Below, piece by piece: positions 22,200 through 35,300 of a DNA stretch of 64,000 bases. The first letter of the stretch is position 1; each line of letters opens with the position of its first letter. This stretch comes from Asterochloris sp. CNOR1. Lineage: Eukaryota; Chlorophyta; Trebouxiophyceae; Trebouxiales; Trebouxiaceae. Below the pieces are notes generated by a model, which was not told the DNA's origin, searched no databases, and saw only the letters and a list, made by a program, of their open reading frames with translations. Both the position numbers and the translations under genes were made by a program. Where the stretch lies: positions 4,154,001-4,218,000 of the forward strand of contig OZ017746.1 of assembly GCA_963969365.1 (NCBI GenBank), written 5' to 3'.

Positions 22200-24895
22200 G
22201 CCTGTACATGGCTTTCTCACTGTCTACACCGACAATTATGGTATGTCAATGAACACACATGCAGGTTTCACATGATGGCTGCATGGTGCTTGTGACCTTT
22301 GACCCGTGTGCTGTGTGAAAAGAGAGTAGCGCACAGAAAGTTTTTGCGTGGGAGTGATAGTTAAGCTTGCCGTACGAAGGAAAAGGAAAAACTAAAGCAA
22401 TTGCTCAAGCACGCAGTAGGGGCCTGCTTCTCCACATGGCTCAGCCATGATGGCTGGGGTGCTGGTTGGTAGGGTTGCAGATAGGCGCCACAAGGCCTGT
22501 GGACTCTTGGCATTGCTGGTTGGTGGCCAGGGGCTGCTTGACAAGATGTTGGCTGTGCGGGTGCAGCAGACAAAGAAAGCTGCTGGCAGATGGAGTGGGA
22601 GCATGCAGTGGTAGCTAAATGCCTTGTGCAGCCACATGCCTCAGCCAATGGGTATTCTCAAGACACAGGAACGTGAGGCAGCTGCTCTCCCGGCACTGTG
22701 GAACACCACAGCCTGGTAGCAGCCATGTAGCTTGCAGACTGTGCCTGGGCCAGGGCTATTGTTTGGAAGAGCCCGCACCACTGCCTTGCATTGGGGCAGT
22801 CCATATACTGACAGGCATCGTTTCATCTTCTGCCTGACTGCACTGCTCGTCAGTGAAGCTCTGAGGATATTCAGCAGCCAGCGCTGCAGAGCCTCTGACC
22901 CAGCTGACAAGCGCCACAAGTGAGGGGCAGAATGGCTTGTCAGCATGAGGCTCCCCGGAACCGTGCATGTGCACTACAAGAAACCAGATAATTATGTTTG
23001 TGGGTGCCATCAGAGGTCCCAGCCATGCTTGTGGGGCACAGCAACGTCCAATGTTGGTAGCCCCAGTGTCGCAGTCAGTGAAGTTTGCCAGCTTGGCAGA
23101 ACTCGACAACGCCGTCAACCACAACCATAAAATGCCCAGTGACAAGCTTGCCTATGTGCAGATGGAAGCAGGCTAGTGTGAGTGACACGCTGCCAGTCAC
23201 TTGAGTTGAGGCAGAGCGCTACAAGATGGCAATCAACAAGACCATAGGGCTGCACTGTGGATGACACAAGCAGGCATAGCAGTGGAGCATGGGCATCAGG
23301 TCTTCAATGGCTAGGCTACGACAGAGGTGCAGTTGTCTTGACTCTAGGCAGCCCTGTGGTAAACAACAGTCTCCAGCAGCCATCTGCATATGGGGGTGCT
23401 GCCAGCACCAACTTCCACTTGCTGGCAAGAAAGTCAAGCATCACCCGCGTAAGCTGCTGAACAAAAGCCCTCACCACAAGCGCCCTGCTGGCAGAGGAGC
23501 ATGATGTCTGTCCAGTCTCAGCATGAACAATACACAGCACAGTGTCTGGAGCACATGATGGTCTGTCCACAGCGCCCGCCGCACTGTGCAAGAGATCTGA
23601 GGACAAGCGTTGGTGCACCCTTGGCGCACCCCACGGCCAAAGTGGCACACACAACCACTTTGAACAGCAGAGGCCTCAGCGTTCTCTTGGTCAGGCAGCA
23701 TTCCCATGTTCTGGCTGCAGCCAGCATACTATGGTAGTTTGGGATGAGCGCGGCGGGGTCGGCGCTGCAGAGGAGCCAGGCCACACCACAGCAGATGACA
23801 ACTTGTCTGGATGGCACACATGCAGGGGGTGGACACAGTGGCCAGGCCCCCAGCTGCCAGGACTGCAGAGAGAAGCCAGGTTGCAGCGGGGAAACAGATG
23901 CAACAGGTGATATATCCCTATGAATACGGAGGATGGTAGGGCTGTGCAGCGGGCTTGGAGGTGGGTGCTGCGGCAGCTATATGGCAGCCTGATCATGCTG
24001 TTGCAGCTGCTGTGTCAAATGCAATATGCAGGTTCTGGTCAGTACCCAAGTTGACTGGCAGCAGAAGGCAAGAGGCAGCAGTGACTCTTAACCTGAATGA
24101 GACAGTGCAACGGGGCAGAGCAGCCAGACCACAGAGGAGATGCAGTGTCTGCATGGCAACACGACATGCGGCGGCTGAGCCTCAAGGATTGCAGCTTTGC
24201 CAACAGGAGCAGGTTGGCGGCCTACTGCCAGCACTGCATAGTGCAAAGAGGCCATGCTTGGATCACAGCCTGCCTACAGGGGCCTGCAGGTGGCTGCAGC
24301 AAGAAAACAGTTGCGTAAGGAGCTTATCAACTGACATTTGCATTGGAGGGGGGCACAGTAGCTTCCAGCTGTGCTTTCAAGAGCTTCAGCCGCTGCAGCA
24401 TCACCCCACACACGGCATCAGTCTTGCTGATGCCAGGCCGGCGCATGGCACACCTACAGAGGGCTGAGAGCAAGCCCCTCACTTGAAGCTTGGGTTGCCA
24501 GCAGGCAGCAGTGACTGCATGAGCCCTTGTTTCAGCCCAGGTCTACTGCAGAGCCAGAGCATGGAGGCTGCAAGCACTCCTAAAGTGAGCAGGGCACATG
24601 CATCTCTGGGTTGCGGGTACAGCAGACAAACCCAAGAGGCTTCTGGATGCGGCACCGTGCAGTGTGATTCAGGCTCGTCTCAGTGCCTTAAGTGCACCAA
24701 CAGCTCAGGAGAGCAGCGAGACCTCGCCAGCTGACGCATGCGTACCTTGTTGGTATTGGGGCACATCCTCCTGGCACAGAGCTTGCAGCACTAGCCTGCT
24801 TGCCAGGCATTATACAGTGGCAACCACACACTAGCAACACTTGATGTTACTAACCTGATCACTTAGCTTCCAGATAGTACAAGATGGTGCCCTGC
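22200..24895. other. 2.7-kb stretch without a supported gene
   Basis: Open frames occur on both strands but none shows a domain or a consistent splice pattern. There are no clear long repeats. It is one of the emptiest stretches of the window. Confidence 0.5.
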
Positions 24896-25511
24896 TCACA
24901 GAAATAAGAAAACAGAGCCCCTAGCTGGCATCTGCTCAATGCTGGGATCAATGACAAAGTCAGGTGCATTTGCAAAGCTCATCACAGAGTGTGTGACTGA
25001 TCTGACTGTTGCAGGGAGCTGCAAGCCAAATGGTGTCAGCATCCATCTCCAGTATGGACCCGATCGGTCCAGCACATATGCCTGTGTCCTGCCCTGAGTA
25101 GCGTGCTGAATGTAAGCACCTTGCATTCCCCGAAAAGGGTTCTGGTCCTGCATTCAAGTGCACACTGCTCACAAGCTGCGAATCACAGCGCAAGCAAGTC
25201 AGCCTGCTGGATTTCCGATACCTGCTCACCTGCCAACCAACAAAGGTAACCAGACCCTGGTATGTACCATCTGATGGGGCTTCTGCAGCACTGATTGCTG
25301 CCAACCTTGTGCTTGATATGCCGGTCTGATGGCTTAACACATTTGATGCTGGGGCAAGAAAGAGGCCGTTCTGTCTTTCTATCAAACCGCAGTGCCCACC
25401 CATAAGAGGGGTCCTCTGCTGGTAAGGGTGATTCATTGGCACGTGAAATAGAGCCTGCCGGAACCACAGCTGCAGCTTCATAAATTCAACCTCAGTGATT
25501 GGCTGCGCCAT
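24896..25511 (-). CDS. Doubtful small gene, two exons or a decayed copy
   Basis: Starting at ATG 25511 (MAQPITEVEFMKLQLWFRQA) an open frame runs to a good donor near 25229 (GTTGGCAG/GTGAGC). The second exon starts at the TGCAG acceptor near 25150 and runs to the stop at 24896, giving about 180 aa ending ARGSVFLFL. The second exon looks protein-like (GAYIQHATQGRTQAYVLDRS). Over 25183-25467 another minus frame is equally open and looks more protein-like in places (LPAEDPSYGWALRFDRKTE). So this may be a gene copy with frame changes, not a working gene. I do not recognise the family. The start faces away from the nuclease gene at 26886. Confidence 0.35.
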
Positions 25512-26885
25512 GGGGTTTGATGAATGCCTATCCTTTTCTGTTTTTTGAGATCAAAACTAGAATACAGTTAATCTAAAGTAAGCTTAAGGGAGATGTTTGG
25601 TGTTAGGGGAGAACCTTGCAGAGAGGGCTTAGCAGGTGTACACAAGCCCAGAGGTGAGGTCCTGACTGCATATGACACCACTTGCCTCGTGCAGAAGCTG
25701 CCTTGATGGCCTGCAGGCAAAAGGGTACCTGAACTGCGATGCACATGACATAGTGTTGTAGAAAGTAGGTGGTGCTTTGTGGCTGCAGGTGCTTGGAGGC
25801 ACCTGGCTGCTGGCTGGGGCGCACCTCTCCGAAATGAGGTTTGGCCACATGCTTGGACCTCTGGCTTCGCAACCACCTGTTTGCTTTATGCAAAAGTGTG
25901 TGTTGGCACAGCAGTCTTGCTGCTCAACAATGCAGTTGCGCCCTGAGACACCTCCCTTGTGTCATCTGCACAAGGGCGGCTTTTGTTGTGAACACTGATG
26001 CTGCACTGCCTGCCCCTGCCTGCTGCTAAGTCTGCGACCTGCCAGCATGCGCTGTGGCGAGAGCTTGTGTGAGACAGCAGAGTGCAGACAGGACATGTGC
26101 ATGCGCATGTTGTCTGCATGTGCCCTCTTTCTGCTATTTGTGTTTGTGGTGATGTTGGTGTGAGGCATTGAGTGAGCTTCAGCCATGAATTGCTTGAGAC
26201 AGTGATGAGACACGTTCTGTGCTCCAAGGTGGTTGAGACAGAGGAAGCTAAAAGTGAGACGGAAGGGTGGAATAGGTCGGGAGGCCAGGCATGTATTGTA
26301 GAGGCCTTGGTGCAAGCCAACAGCGGTTTCCCTTGCAATTATCAACAACAGCTTCGGAAGGTGCAGTACACAGACGCTCCATGTACAGCACCATAGATCC
26401 ATAAAGTGTAGCATGCACTTTGCCTTCCACATGAGCCTGCAGCTGAGCTGTGGTGGCCCTTCTCATGTGGCTGACCGTCTTTGCTGCAGGCAAGCTTGAG
26501 GCAGCACTCCCTCAAACCACAGCAGAAGCACTGCTGGCAAGAGAGGTGCTGAAGGGCTCAACTTGCAGTGGTGAGGCTGCATGCTGGTGGCTGCGTGGCA
26601 CAGCTTGCGGTTCTGTGTCTCGCTATATGGAGTCCAGCCTGGTCTCAGGCCTTGCCGGTGCGCTGAGGCATTGCACATGTGAATCTTCTAGATGCATCTC
26701 AGTGATCCACAGACCACAGCATGCAAGCATCCGCACAGCCAGATCTTTAAGCGCTCCCTCTACTTGTTGGCGAGCTTATCCTGGCGTCTTCCATCGACCC
26801 TGGCTCCTAGTAAATCTGCATGGGCAGATGGAACGCTGGTTCAGTCAATGCTTCAGTGGTGTCATGCTGCTGCTGCAGGCCAGTC
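25512..26885. other. Gap between divergent genes
   Basis: No supported gene; it would contain the promoter of the nuclease gene. Chance open frames only. Confidence 0.4.
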
Positions 26886-28841
26886 ATGGCCACAATCCAG
26901 GACCTGGTGGCCAGCACTGATGTGCCAGATGAGAGCAAGCCGCGCCTGAGGGATGTGATGAAGCAGATTGGCTATGCTGAGAACGATGCAGTGGACTCAG
27001 TGGTGTCAACACTGACCATGGATGACCTTGAGAAGGCAGCAAACAAGGCAGGGCTGAAACCTCCGCTGACCATCAGGGAGCAGAGGGCTTTGCTGGCACG
27101 ACTTCAGCCATCAGGTGAGCAAGTGCTGGTCGAGAGGAGGGCTTTCTGGAATCCCACGCTGTGCAGGGTGCACTTGCCATTCAGGTTGGATGTGTACAGG
27201 AGGTCTGCAGGTGCTGTGGTCCACCAGGGCTGCACAAACGAGCTTATCATTGTGGTGTCGCCAGATGTCCCGCCACGCCAGAGATTGTCTGCTCCTCACT
27301 GCGCTACAGGCTGCTTGATAAAGCCTTAAGCTGCTGACAGAGGTCAGTGGATGCCTGGTTCCTGCCTTGCGGGTGCAGACGGTGTTGAGCAGCCTGAGGC
27401 CTGTCATACCTGTGTCAGCTGTGTGTGCAGTGACAGCTGAGAGTGATGAACACCTGACAGGCAGCATTGAACACATTAGCATATCAGTTTTCTATCTTGG
27501 TTTAGATTCAGTAGCTCCTGCCTGCAGGCAGTGCTGGCTGAGTGCCGCTTTCATTTGATACGTGCAAACATGAATCAGTTCTTGGGTGTGCAGGTCCTCC
27601 TCGTCTTGAACTTCCGCCAGACCTTGAGGCATATCTGAGGGATGCCATGATCAAAGCCAGGACCGTCTTAATCTCTGAGGTCTCCACTGGTGCCTTGGAT
27701 GTGGTGACAACTAAAGGAGGTGAGAGGCCCCTTATGCTGCCTGTCTTGCACCATCCATATGACCCTGGTGGCAAGCTCGGGTACATGCTGCCATCCTTCT
27801 GCAGAGCTGACAGTGGTGATCAGGGAGGAACCCATCACAGTTGTACCAAGGCAGAGGGTGGAGAGCTTTGCTTGGGATGATAGGTTGGAGAAGGCCCAAT
27901 CTGACCACTACATGCCGTACCTGAATGCACTGATGGGGTCAGGCAACAGGTGAGGGTCTCTAGGGGCACGTTGGGAAGCACCAGTGTGTACAATGTTGCA
28001 GAACCCAGCCAAATGTAAGTAAGCTGCAACACAGAGATGCAGGTCCACAGTTCTGATAGATGCTGCCAACTGTCACCCACTCCTGTTGAGCCATGAGGGG
28101 CTCCAGGAGCAGCTTGGCTACAAGTTTAAGGGCACAACTGATGTGGCTGCTGTTACCCGGTCGTCACTCTGGGGCGGCTTGCCCAAGGTAAGCAGCCTAA
28201 CCCCTGCATACGCGCATACCCCACATATGACCTCATGATGACCAACTTGGTGCATGCTGCAGTTGGGACTCCGACTGCTATTCGAGCTCAAAAAGAGCCG
28301 CAAGGCACATCATGCAAGACAGGCCATGTTGACATTGCTGCTGGCAAACATCCACTCTCCGGGGTAAGCATGATGCAACAAGCCTGGGGCGCCTCTGGTT
28401 TGACATGCCTTTATGCATTTGCACTCCTGTCTCAGCCAAGTGTTTTTTTGCAGGTTTAAGCCTGTAGTGGTGTTGACAGACTTGCGCAGCGAGTACACCT
28501 TCTACTGGCTCGACGGGCGCACCATTTATGTATATAATTCTCCAGATTCCAGTGCAGCTTGGGGACTGATCGATGCACTGCTCAGCAGCGAAAAGGTGGT
28601 CACGGGAGGCGTGGTGCCCATAAAAGAGGAAGAAGCCCTGATGCCTGTTGCCAAAAGACAGAAGCTTGTCCTGAGGCACTTTGCCCCTCAGCAGGAAGCA
28701 GGCAACCTCTCTGATCTGGAAGGCCTCATAAGTCCCAAAGAGCTGCATGCAGGTCATGTGAGCCAACTTCTTCAGCAATTTCATAGGTTACCTGCTTTGG
28801 AGGCTGCCAGATCAGACTTCATCAACACATTGTATGTGTGA
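26886..28841 (+). CDS. PD-(D/E)XK nuclease-fold protein (Crinkler-type REase domain)
   Basis: Six exons join in frame to 377 aa: 26886-27114, 27594-27719, 27805-27949, 28043-28187, 28263-28363, 28454-28841. The N-terminal 75 residues are helical (KPRLRDVMKQIGYAENDAVD). The middle has an ITVVPRQRVESFAWDDR strand-helix part. The nuclease core follows at about residues 185-280: YKFKGTTDVAAV supplies the Asp, LRLLFELKK the ExK pair, then an Ala/Leu-rich helix and VVVLTDLRSEYTFYWLDG. This D...ExK pattern with the trailing VLTDL-strand is typical of the restriction-like domain of Crinkler-related proteins found in algae, oomycetes and fungi. Catalytic residues look intact. Substrate is unknown; roles proposed for the family include DNA targeting and mobile-element biology. 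Confidence 0.6.
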
Positions 28842-29365
28842 GACAATACCTGTATGCCGTTGTTTCCTTCAATGCTGTAACACCAGGTCGCCTGCTCCCA
28901 AGGGACGCCCCATGCTAGACCTGCATGCTCCAGCAGACCAGCGGCAGGCTTTCTCTGTAAGGTGGCTTATCATTGCCATTGTAAATGGCATTCTTGGTCT
29001 GCAGGTGCTGTGCTTTGCAAGCTTGCTGATGCAGGTACAGTTGTCAAAGTTTGGCTTCACAAAGTTGATCTGCGCTGTTGGCCGCCAGCCGGGCTGCCAG
29101 ATGTTCCTGTATGGATCTAGGCTGTTTTGACGGGCTCGACGTCTGGTCCGCAGCCAATCTGAAGCAGCCCTTCAATGCACTCGCTGCTTGGCTCTAACAA
29201 CCGAAAGGGGTCATGGCGCCCGGCTTGCTACCTGCTCTTTAGCTTGCAGATAATCACATGGCCTGCATTATGTTGCAGGCTGTCACAATAGCCTGTAATA
29301 TTGATATTGAGACATGTTGCGGGGTGTCACATGGCCTGTGATATAGTGACCTAACCTCTGCAGAT
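28842..29365. other. Spacer upstream of IPMS
   Basis: Likely 3' end of the nuclease gene and promoter of IPMS. It carries a decayed repeat with TGTTGCAGGCTGTCACAATAG and TGTTGCGGGGTGTCACATGG near 29272 and 29315. Confidence 0.5.
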
Positions 29366-32300
29366 ATGCAAACGGCCGTCAAGCAAGGAGCTTGCATGCA
29401 TGCTCAGCTGCAACATCATGTGCTGTTGTGGGCCCAGCCTCCATGCAGAAGATCAGTAAAACGCAAAAGAGGCTGCAGCAGGGGTCACTTCGGTGTGCAT
29501 GCTGCCTCAGCAGATCAGGCAGCCTCCCTGCAGAAGACGCGCCCGCAATACATTCCCCACAGAATTGATGATCCAAACTACGTGCGTGTGTTTGACACCA
29601 CGCTGCGAGATGGGGAACAGTCCCCTGGAGCCAGCATGTCCTCCAAGCAGAAGCTGGACATAGCTCGCATGCTCAGCAAACTGGGAGTTGACATCATTGA
29701 GGCAGGCAAGCAGCTGAGACAGCGTCTGACGCGGCTTGTGCGCAGCTGCCCCTTGCAGCACGCCCGGGCAGACTGGCAGCTCACAGGCTGCTGCAGTTTT
29801 CAGCATCCAGAGCCGACTTGCAGTTGAACCAGATGTGGCACTGATTGCTGAGCGCAAGCCTGCTTTAGCGCCATGACGGCTTGCGAGGGCAGCTGCTCAG
29901 AGCTTGTCCCATGTTGTCTCCAGGCTTTCCAGTGGCGTCTCCAAACGACTTTGAGGCAGTGCGCACCATTGCCATGGAAGTCGGCAACGCTGTGGACCAG
30001 GACGGATATGTTCCTGTCATTTGTGGGCTGGCCAGGTAATGCTTGCACCGTGCTTGGTGGCTCTGCAGGTTTCACCGTTGCGCAGGGCTGCCACTGAACG
30101 GGATAGCCCTCAACATCTGACATGTTGAGCAGCCTGCTGCAAACTGGGCTGGTGGGGACAGCAGCAAGGCACTAGGGCACGAGATGCATGCCAGCCTCGT
30201 GTCAAGCACGGAGGTGGGGCCAGCAGCAATGTTGCGAGGCCTTGTACAGATGTTGCTGCCAACCTACTGCAGCAACGAGCTCCTGCTTGAAGCCCCTTGC
30301 ATGCAGAGGCGTAGTCAGCAACCACAAGCAGCCCTGCGTAAGCTGCACTGCCGCCACCTGCATGTGTCCTGCACGCAGCATGTGCCACAGTAATTTGGCT
30401 GCGCTCCTTCTTCCATCATCTTGCTGCATGCTGAGGCCCTCTGCAATGCCTGTGGTGGAACTGCTAAGCTTGGACCAGCTCACTGAAGCGTGCAGTACAT
30501 GTCTAGACGACCTGAACGCAGCCTGAGTGTCTGTGTTGCACTGCTTGTTGGATCACATTGCTGCATGCAGGCCCTGTCAAAGGGGCCTGGGCGCAGCATG
30601 GCGGTTGACTGCACTGCTGACCTACAAAAGCCCTTGCTGCTTTCAGGACGCGCCACGGTGACCTGGACGCAGCCTGGGAGGCAGTGCGCCATGCACAACG
30701 TCCCCGTGTGCACACCTTCATTGCCACCTCTCCCATCCACATGCAGTACAAACTCAAGATGACGCCAGACCAGGTGCGTGATGGGGTGCAGCATCATGTT
30801 GCCTGCAGCAGCTGTGGGCACAGCTTGGGCTGATGTTGGCTCCAGCAGGAAAGCACATGCGGGATGCATCCAACCTGCTGCTTGTATAGAGGATGGCCTG
30901 CTTATCGTGAGGGTGCTCCAGTGGGTGCACTGCTGCTGCCCGGCTCAAGCAGAGCCTTGTCATGTAGACTCTCTTGTTGCATGCAGCGCTGCTATCTGTA
31001 CGGGGCATGGCCTGCTGGTGCAGCACTTGCTGCTGTGGCTGCAGCTGTGCAAGGCCGCCTGGCAGGTGTTTTGTTGTCATGCCCACCCCTGTGATCGCTC
31101 ACTTGTGCAAGGCGATTGGTCTTGGGGCAAACGGCGGGCGGCGTTTGCTATGCTGCTTCACTGCAGCATGGCTGTCCCTTGCAATGGCATCTTTGCATCT
31201 TGCAACCAGCTCTGGGGCCAAGCTGCCGTGTCCGCTGCACCACAGGCAGCACAGGTGTGCTGTGTTTCCAGCAGCAGCTCTCTTGACTACCTGTACCTGC
31301 ATTTGCTCATGTTCTGCAGGTGGTGGAGAGCGCTGTCAGCGCTGTGCAGCACCTGCGCTCTCTGGGGTGCACCGACATCGAGTTCAGCCCCGAGGATGCC
31401 AGCAGGTCGGACATTGACTTCCTGTACAGGATACTGGGGGAGGTCATCAAGGCAGGGGCTACAACCATCAACATCCCTGACACCACTGGTCAGCGGGCGT
31501 GGCGGGCTATGTTTGGTGTCGACATTTGATGGACATAACCTTGGCTGGTTGAAGCTGACCAGGCCCTCTTGTTGATCTTGAGGGCGGCGCAGCACGGCTG
31601 CCCTGCTCTGTGCTGTGTGGCGTGAACCGCCTGAGGACCTGCGGGGGGGCCCAAGAGAAGGGGAGGCAATTGCAGTGCACATGGCATGCCACAATGAGAG
31701 TGTATCAGCAGAGCTTGGGCTGGCTGCTCACACAGCCCACTGCCCCACTTCGTAGCCGCAATCTTGACACTGGCTGACATTGTCAGCCAGTGTTGGCCCC
31801 TTGCAGATAATGTCTTGTTCCACCAGTCTGGTCGGAGTTCTGCAGCTTGTCTGCTGTTGGTGAGCAGCAGCTTGTTGCCTGGGGCGGCTTCCACTCTAAC
31901 TCCCTGTCGGCCTGCCTGCCCTTTCCCAGGAGGTTGGGAACGAAGTGACCGAACCGGCTCCTTCTGCGACCTTGCTGTTCGTATCACATCTCTGTGTTGG
32001 CTGCAGGATGGGCCCTGCCACAGGAGTTTGGCAAACGCATCTCAGACGTGATCGCCAACACCCCCGGCGCCAGCGGCGTGGTGGTCTCCACCCACTGCCA
32101 GAACGACCTGGGCCTGGCGACAGCCAACAGCCTGGCTGGGGCGGCACTTGGGGCTCGTCAGGTGGAGTGCACCATAAACGGCATTGGGGAGCGGGCTGGC
32201 AACGCTTCCCTGGAAGAGATCGTGATGGCCATTGACCTCAGAGGGTGAGTGGTGGTGGAGGGTGGCCACGGGGGTCATAAGCTGCGGTGAGCGCAGCAGT

Positions 32301-35300
32301 GGCAGATCAGGTGCTTCCAAGCGGCAGTGGTGGGCCACAATTGTCTCGCGCAGTTTTGATATGGCTTAGCAGCTCCGGCTTTTGTCCAAAGTGGACATCT
32401 GTAGGCGGTTGCTGGGATTGCCCCAAGGTGTGCAACTCAACAAAGGTGTCCTTGTGGTGTGGCTTGCCTGCATGAACAGGTCTGGGGTTGCGTCGTGTAG
32501 GAGGTGCTTGAGGAGGTGCAGGACGACTCTGAACAGGGGCCGCGCACGACTCCCTGACTCTGGTCTCTGTCTGGGAGCGCTGGCTGCAGTATGCTGCTGA
32601 ATAAGTCAACTTTTCAGAAGACCTGGACATGGCCTGTCTTCCTGTTCGATTTCCTTCTGGGAGCGCTGGCTGCAGCGGGCTGCTGGTCTGGGGGGGGTGC
32701 TGAACATTCTTGGCAGATGCTGTGCCTGGTATCAGTTTCTGCAATGGGGAGTGACGTCAATTGCCTGGCGATGAACTCATGCGCAGGCTGGTCCCCTTCG
32801 TCGCCTCCCACGGTGACATCTCTGTGCAGGGAGGCCTTGTTGGCTGAATCTCGTCTCCTGTTGCTGCAGCCCCGAGGTGATGGGCGGCCTGCGGACGGGC
32901 ATCAGACCCGGCTACATTGCAGCCACCAGCAAGATGGTCACAGACTGCAGCGGCATGGTGATCCAGCCCCACAAGGTGCGTCCTGATGTGCAGTCTGACA
33001 CCCATCCGCACCTGCCGACAAGCTCAGCGTGCTGGGCAGCATGAGCGGTGGCGTCACCTGCATGGCACTCGGGTTGGCCCCAGGAGTCGGTGCAGCCCTT
33101 CATGTACCCTAGCCCGGAGCACACCGCCCAACAGGTGCGCCACACCTAGCCTCATCTGGCATGGGACCCAGCCAGGCTGTGAAGCTTGATGCTGCCGACT
33201 CAGGGTGAGCCCACTCTGCATGCTGTTCTGCCGATTCCTTCGCACTCCAAACTGCAGTCACAGCTGCATGGGCCCGCTGGCTGTTCCTGTGCACTTCTGA
33301 TCCTTCCGCCGTCAGGGGCCCAACAGCCCGCGAGGGCCATCATGGCTTAGCAGCGTCCCAGCTGCTGTTGAGCAGATTCAGAGCTGCTGGCTCTGCAAAA
33401 GTAGATGGAGAGAAGTGAAAGGGATAAAAAACCAATGCCACCAGCACCAAAGGTGAGCAATGGGTTTTCCAATGCTGACCATTGTCCCTCCAGCTGCAAG
33501 CCGGTGTGGGTGCCAACCCCTTCCAGCACACCATTTGTAGATGAGACTGCTTGCCATCGGGTTGCCCACCAGTGGTCTCCCCCCCCCCTGCAGGCCATTG
33601 TGGGAGCCAATGCCTTCCAGCACGCGTCCGGCGTGCACCAGGATGGGATGCTGAAGAACAAGCAGACCTACGAGATCATGTCGCCCGAGTACATCGGCCT
33701 CGTGCGGGGGGAGGAGTTTGGGATCACGCTGGGCAAGCTGAGCGGCAAGGCGGCTGTCATGAGCCGCCTCAAAACCCTGGGGTATGACGACCTGACCAAG
33801 GAGCAGAGCGACGACGTCTTCCGGCGCTTCAAGGTGGGCCAGGAGGGCGCAAATGTGGGATGCTGGTCACATCCCTTGTGCACTGGCTGAAGGGGAGACA
33901 ATGTCATGGGCAGCACCCTGGAGACAGGGCCGATGTGCTGAGTATGACAGTCTCAGGAGCAGGGCGATGGCGTTCTATCGTGATGTTGTGGTCACATCTC
34001 ATGTGCATTGGCTGAGGTTGATACAGATCTCATGCGGCAACCTGGCAATGAGGCCATCATGGTCACAGCTCAGTTGCAGTGGCTAGCAGGGACACAATCC
34101 TCAGATGGCCACTGTAAATGGGGTGCTTGACTGTGACAGGTTGATGTGCAGGGCAATGACTCAATCTGCCCTTCAAAGGTGGGCAGAGGGTTGCACTGTG
34201 TCCAGTTGCTTAAAAGCGGACTGTACGGTGGGGCCGCAAGGAACCAGTGTAAGGCACTGCAGCAAGTTGAGATGCTAAGGGGCTGCTGCACCTGGAGGGC
34301 CGCTCATTGGTCTACCATGGGTTGGACATGGAGCAGAGAAATGACACGACCCGGCACTTCATAGATGGCCACCTGGCCCACATTCTGTTTCGCCTCTGTG
34401 CTGCAGGATGTGGCAGACATGAAGAAGGAGATCAACGATGAGGACCTGCTTGCGCTGATCACGGACGAGGTCAACCAGCCTCCACAGCTGTGGGCACTGG
34501 TGGACCTGCAGGTGGGATGCAGTACATGAACAAGAAAGCTGCTTCACACCTGCATGAGAACAGCGCCTCCCATGCGGCACGCATGCCGGAATGTACTATG
34601 ATTACTGCGCAAGAATCAAAGCTGATGATGCCTGCATAGCACAAGGCGGCTACAATGGGCAGAAGGCCAGTCTTAGCACGCCTCAGGCATGACTGATCAT
34701 GATGCCAGGCCAGGATTGCAGCCTCAGGCATGACTAATCATGATACCAGGCCAGGATTGCAGCCTCAAGGGGGCAAGGCAGGATTCTCAGGCAGACAGTT
34801 GCAGCCTGCCTCGTATCCCGGGCCACGCCTACAGCTAACCCCAGGGATGGGAGACCCCAAAGCCACACGGTTTACCCTGCAGCAAATGTTTGAGGCATTG
34901 TTAACACTTCGTGCTATGCTCCCAAATGCCCTGCAGGTGGCCTGCATAATTGTGGGCGTCCCCACAGCCACAGGGCATCCCTGCTGCTGCCTCATGCAGC
35001 CCACTGCCTTCCAGTAGTATTTCCCTGAAGCAGTTGAATGCATTCAGCAGATTCTCGCCCTGGTGCCCTGCAGGTGGTGTGCGGCACGATGGGCCTCCCC
35101 ACAGCCACAGTACGCCTACGCGGCCCAGATGACATGGAGCGGACAGCCACAGGGATGGGCACTGGGCCAGTAGATGCCTCCTACAAAGCCATCGATGCCC
35201 TTGTTCAAGTGCCGGTGCGCTGCCACCTCTTGACGCGTGCTTTGCATGCAGCACCTCTGCAATTCTTGCGTTATGCAGCACAAGCGGTGCCAGCCTCGGC

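Noticed and set aside
29276-29350. CRISPR-like or regulatory repeat
   Set aside because: Only two diverged copies; fits the general tandem-duplication habit of this genome.
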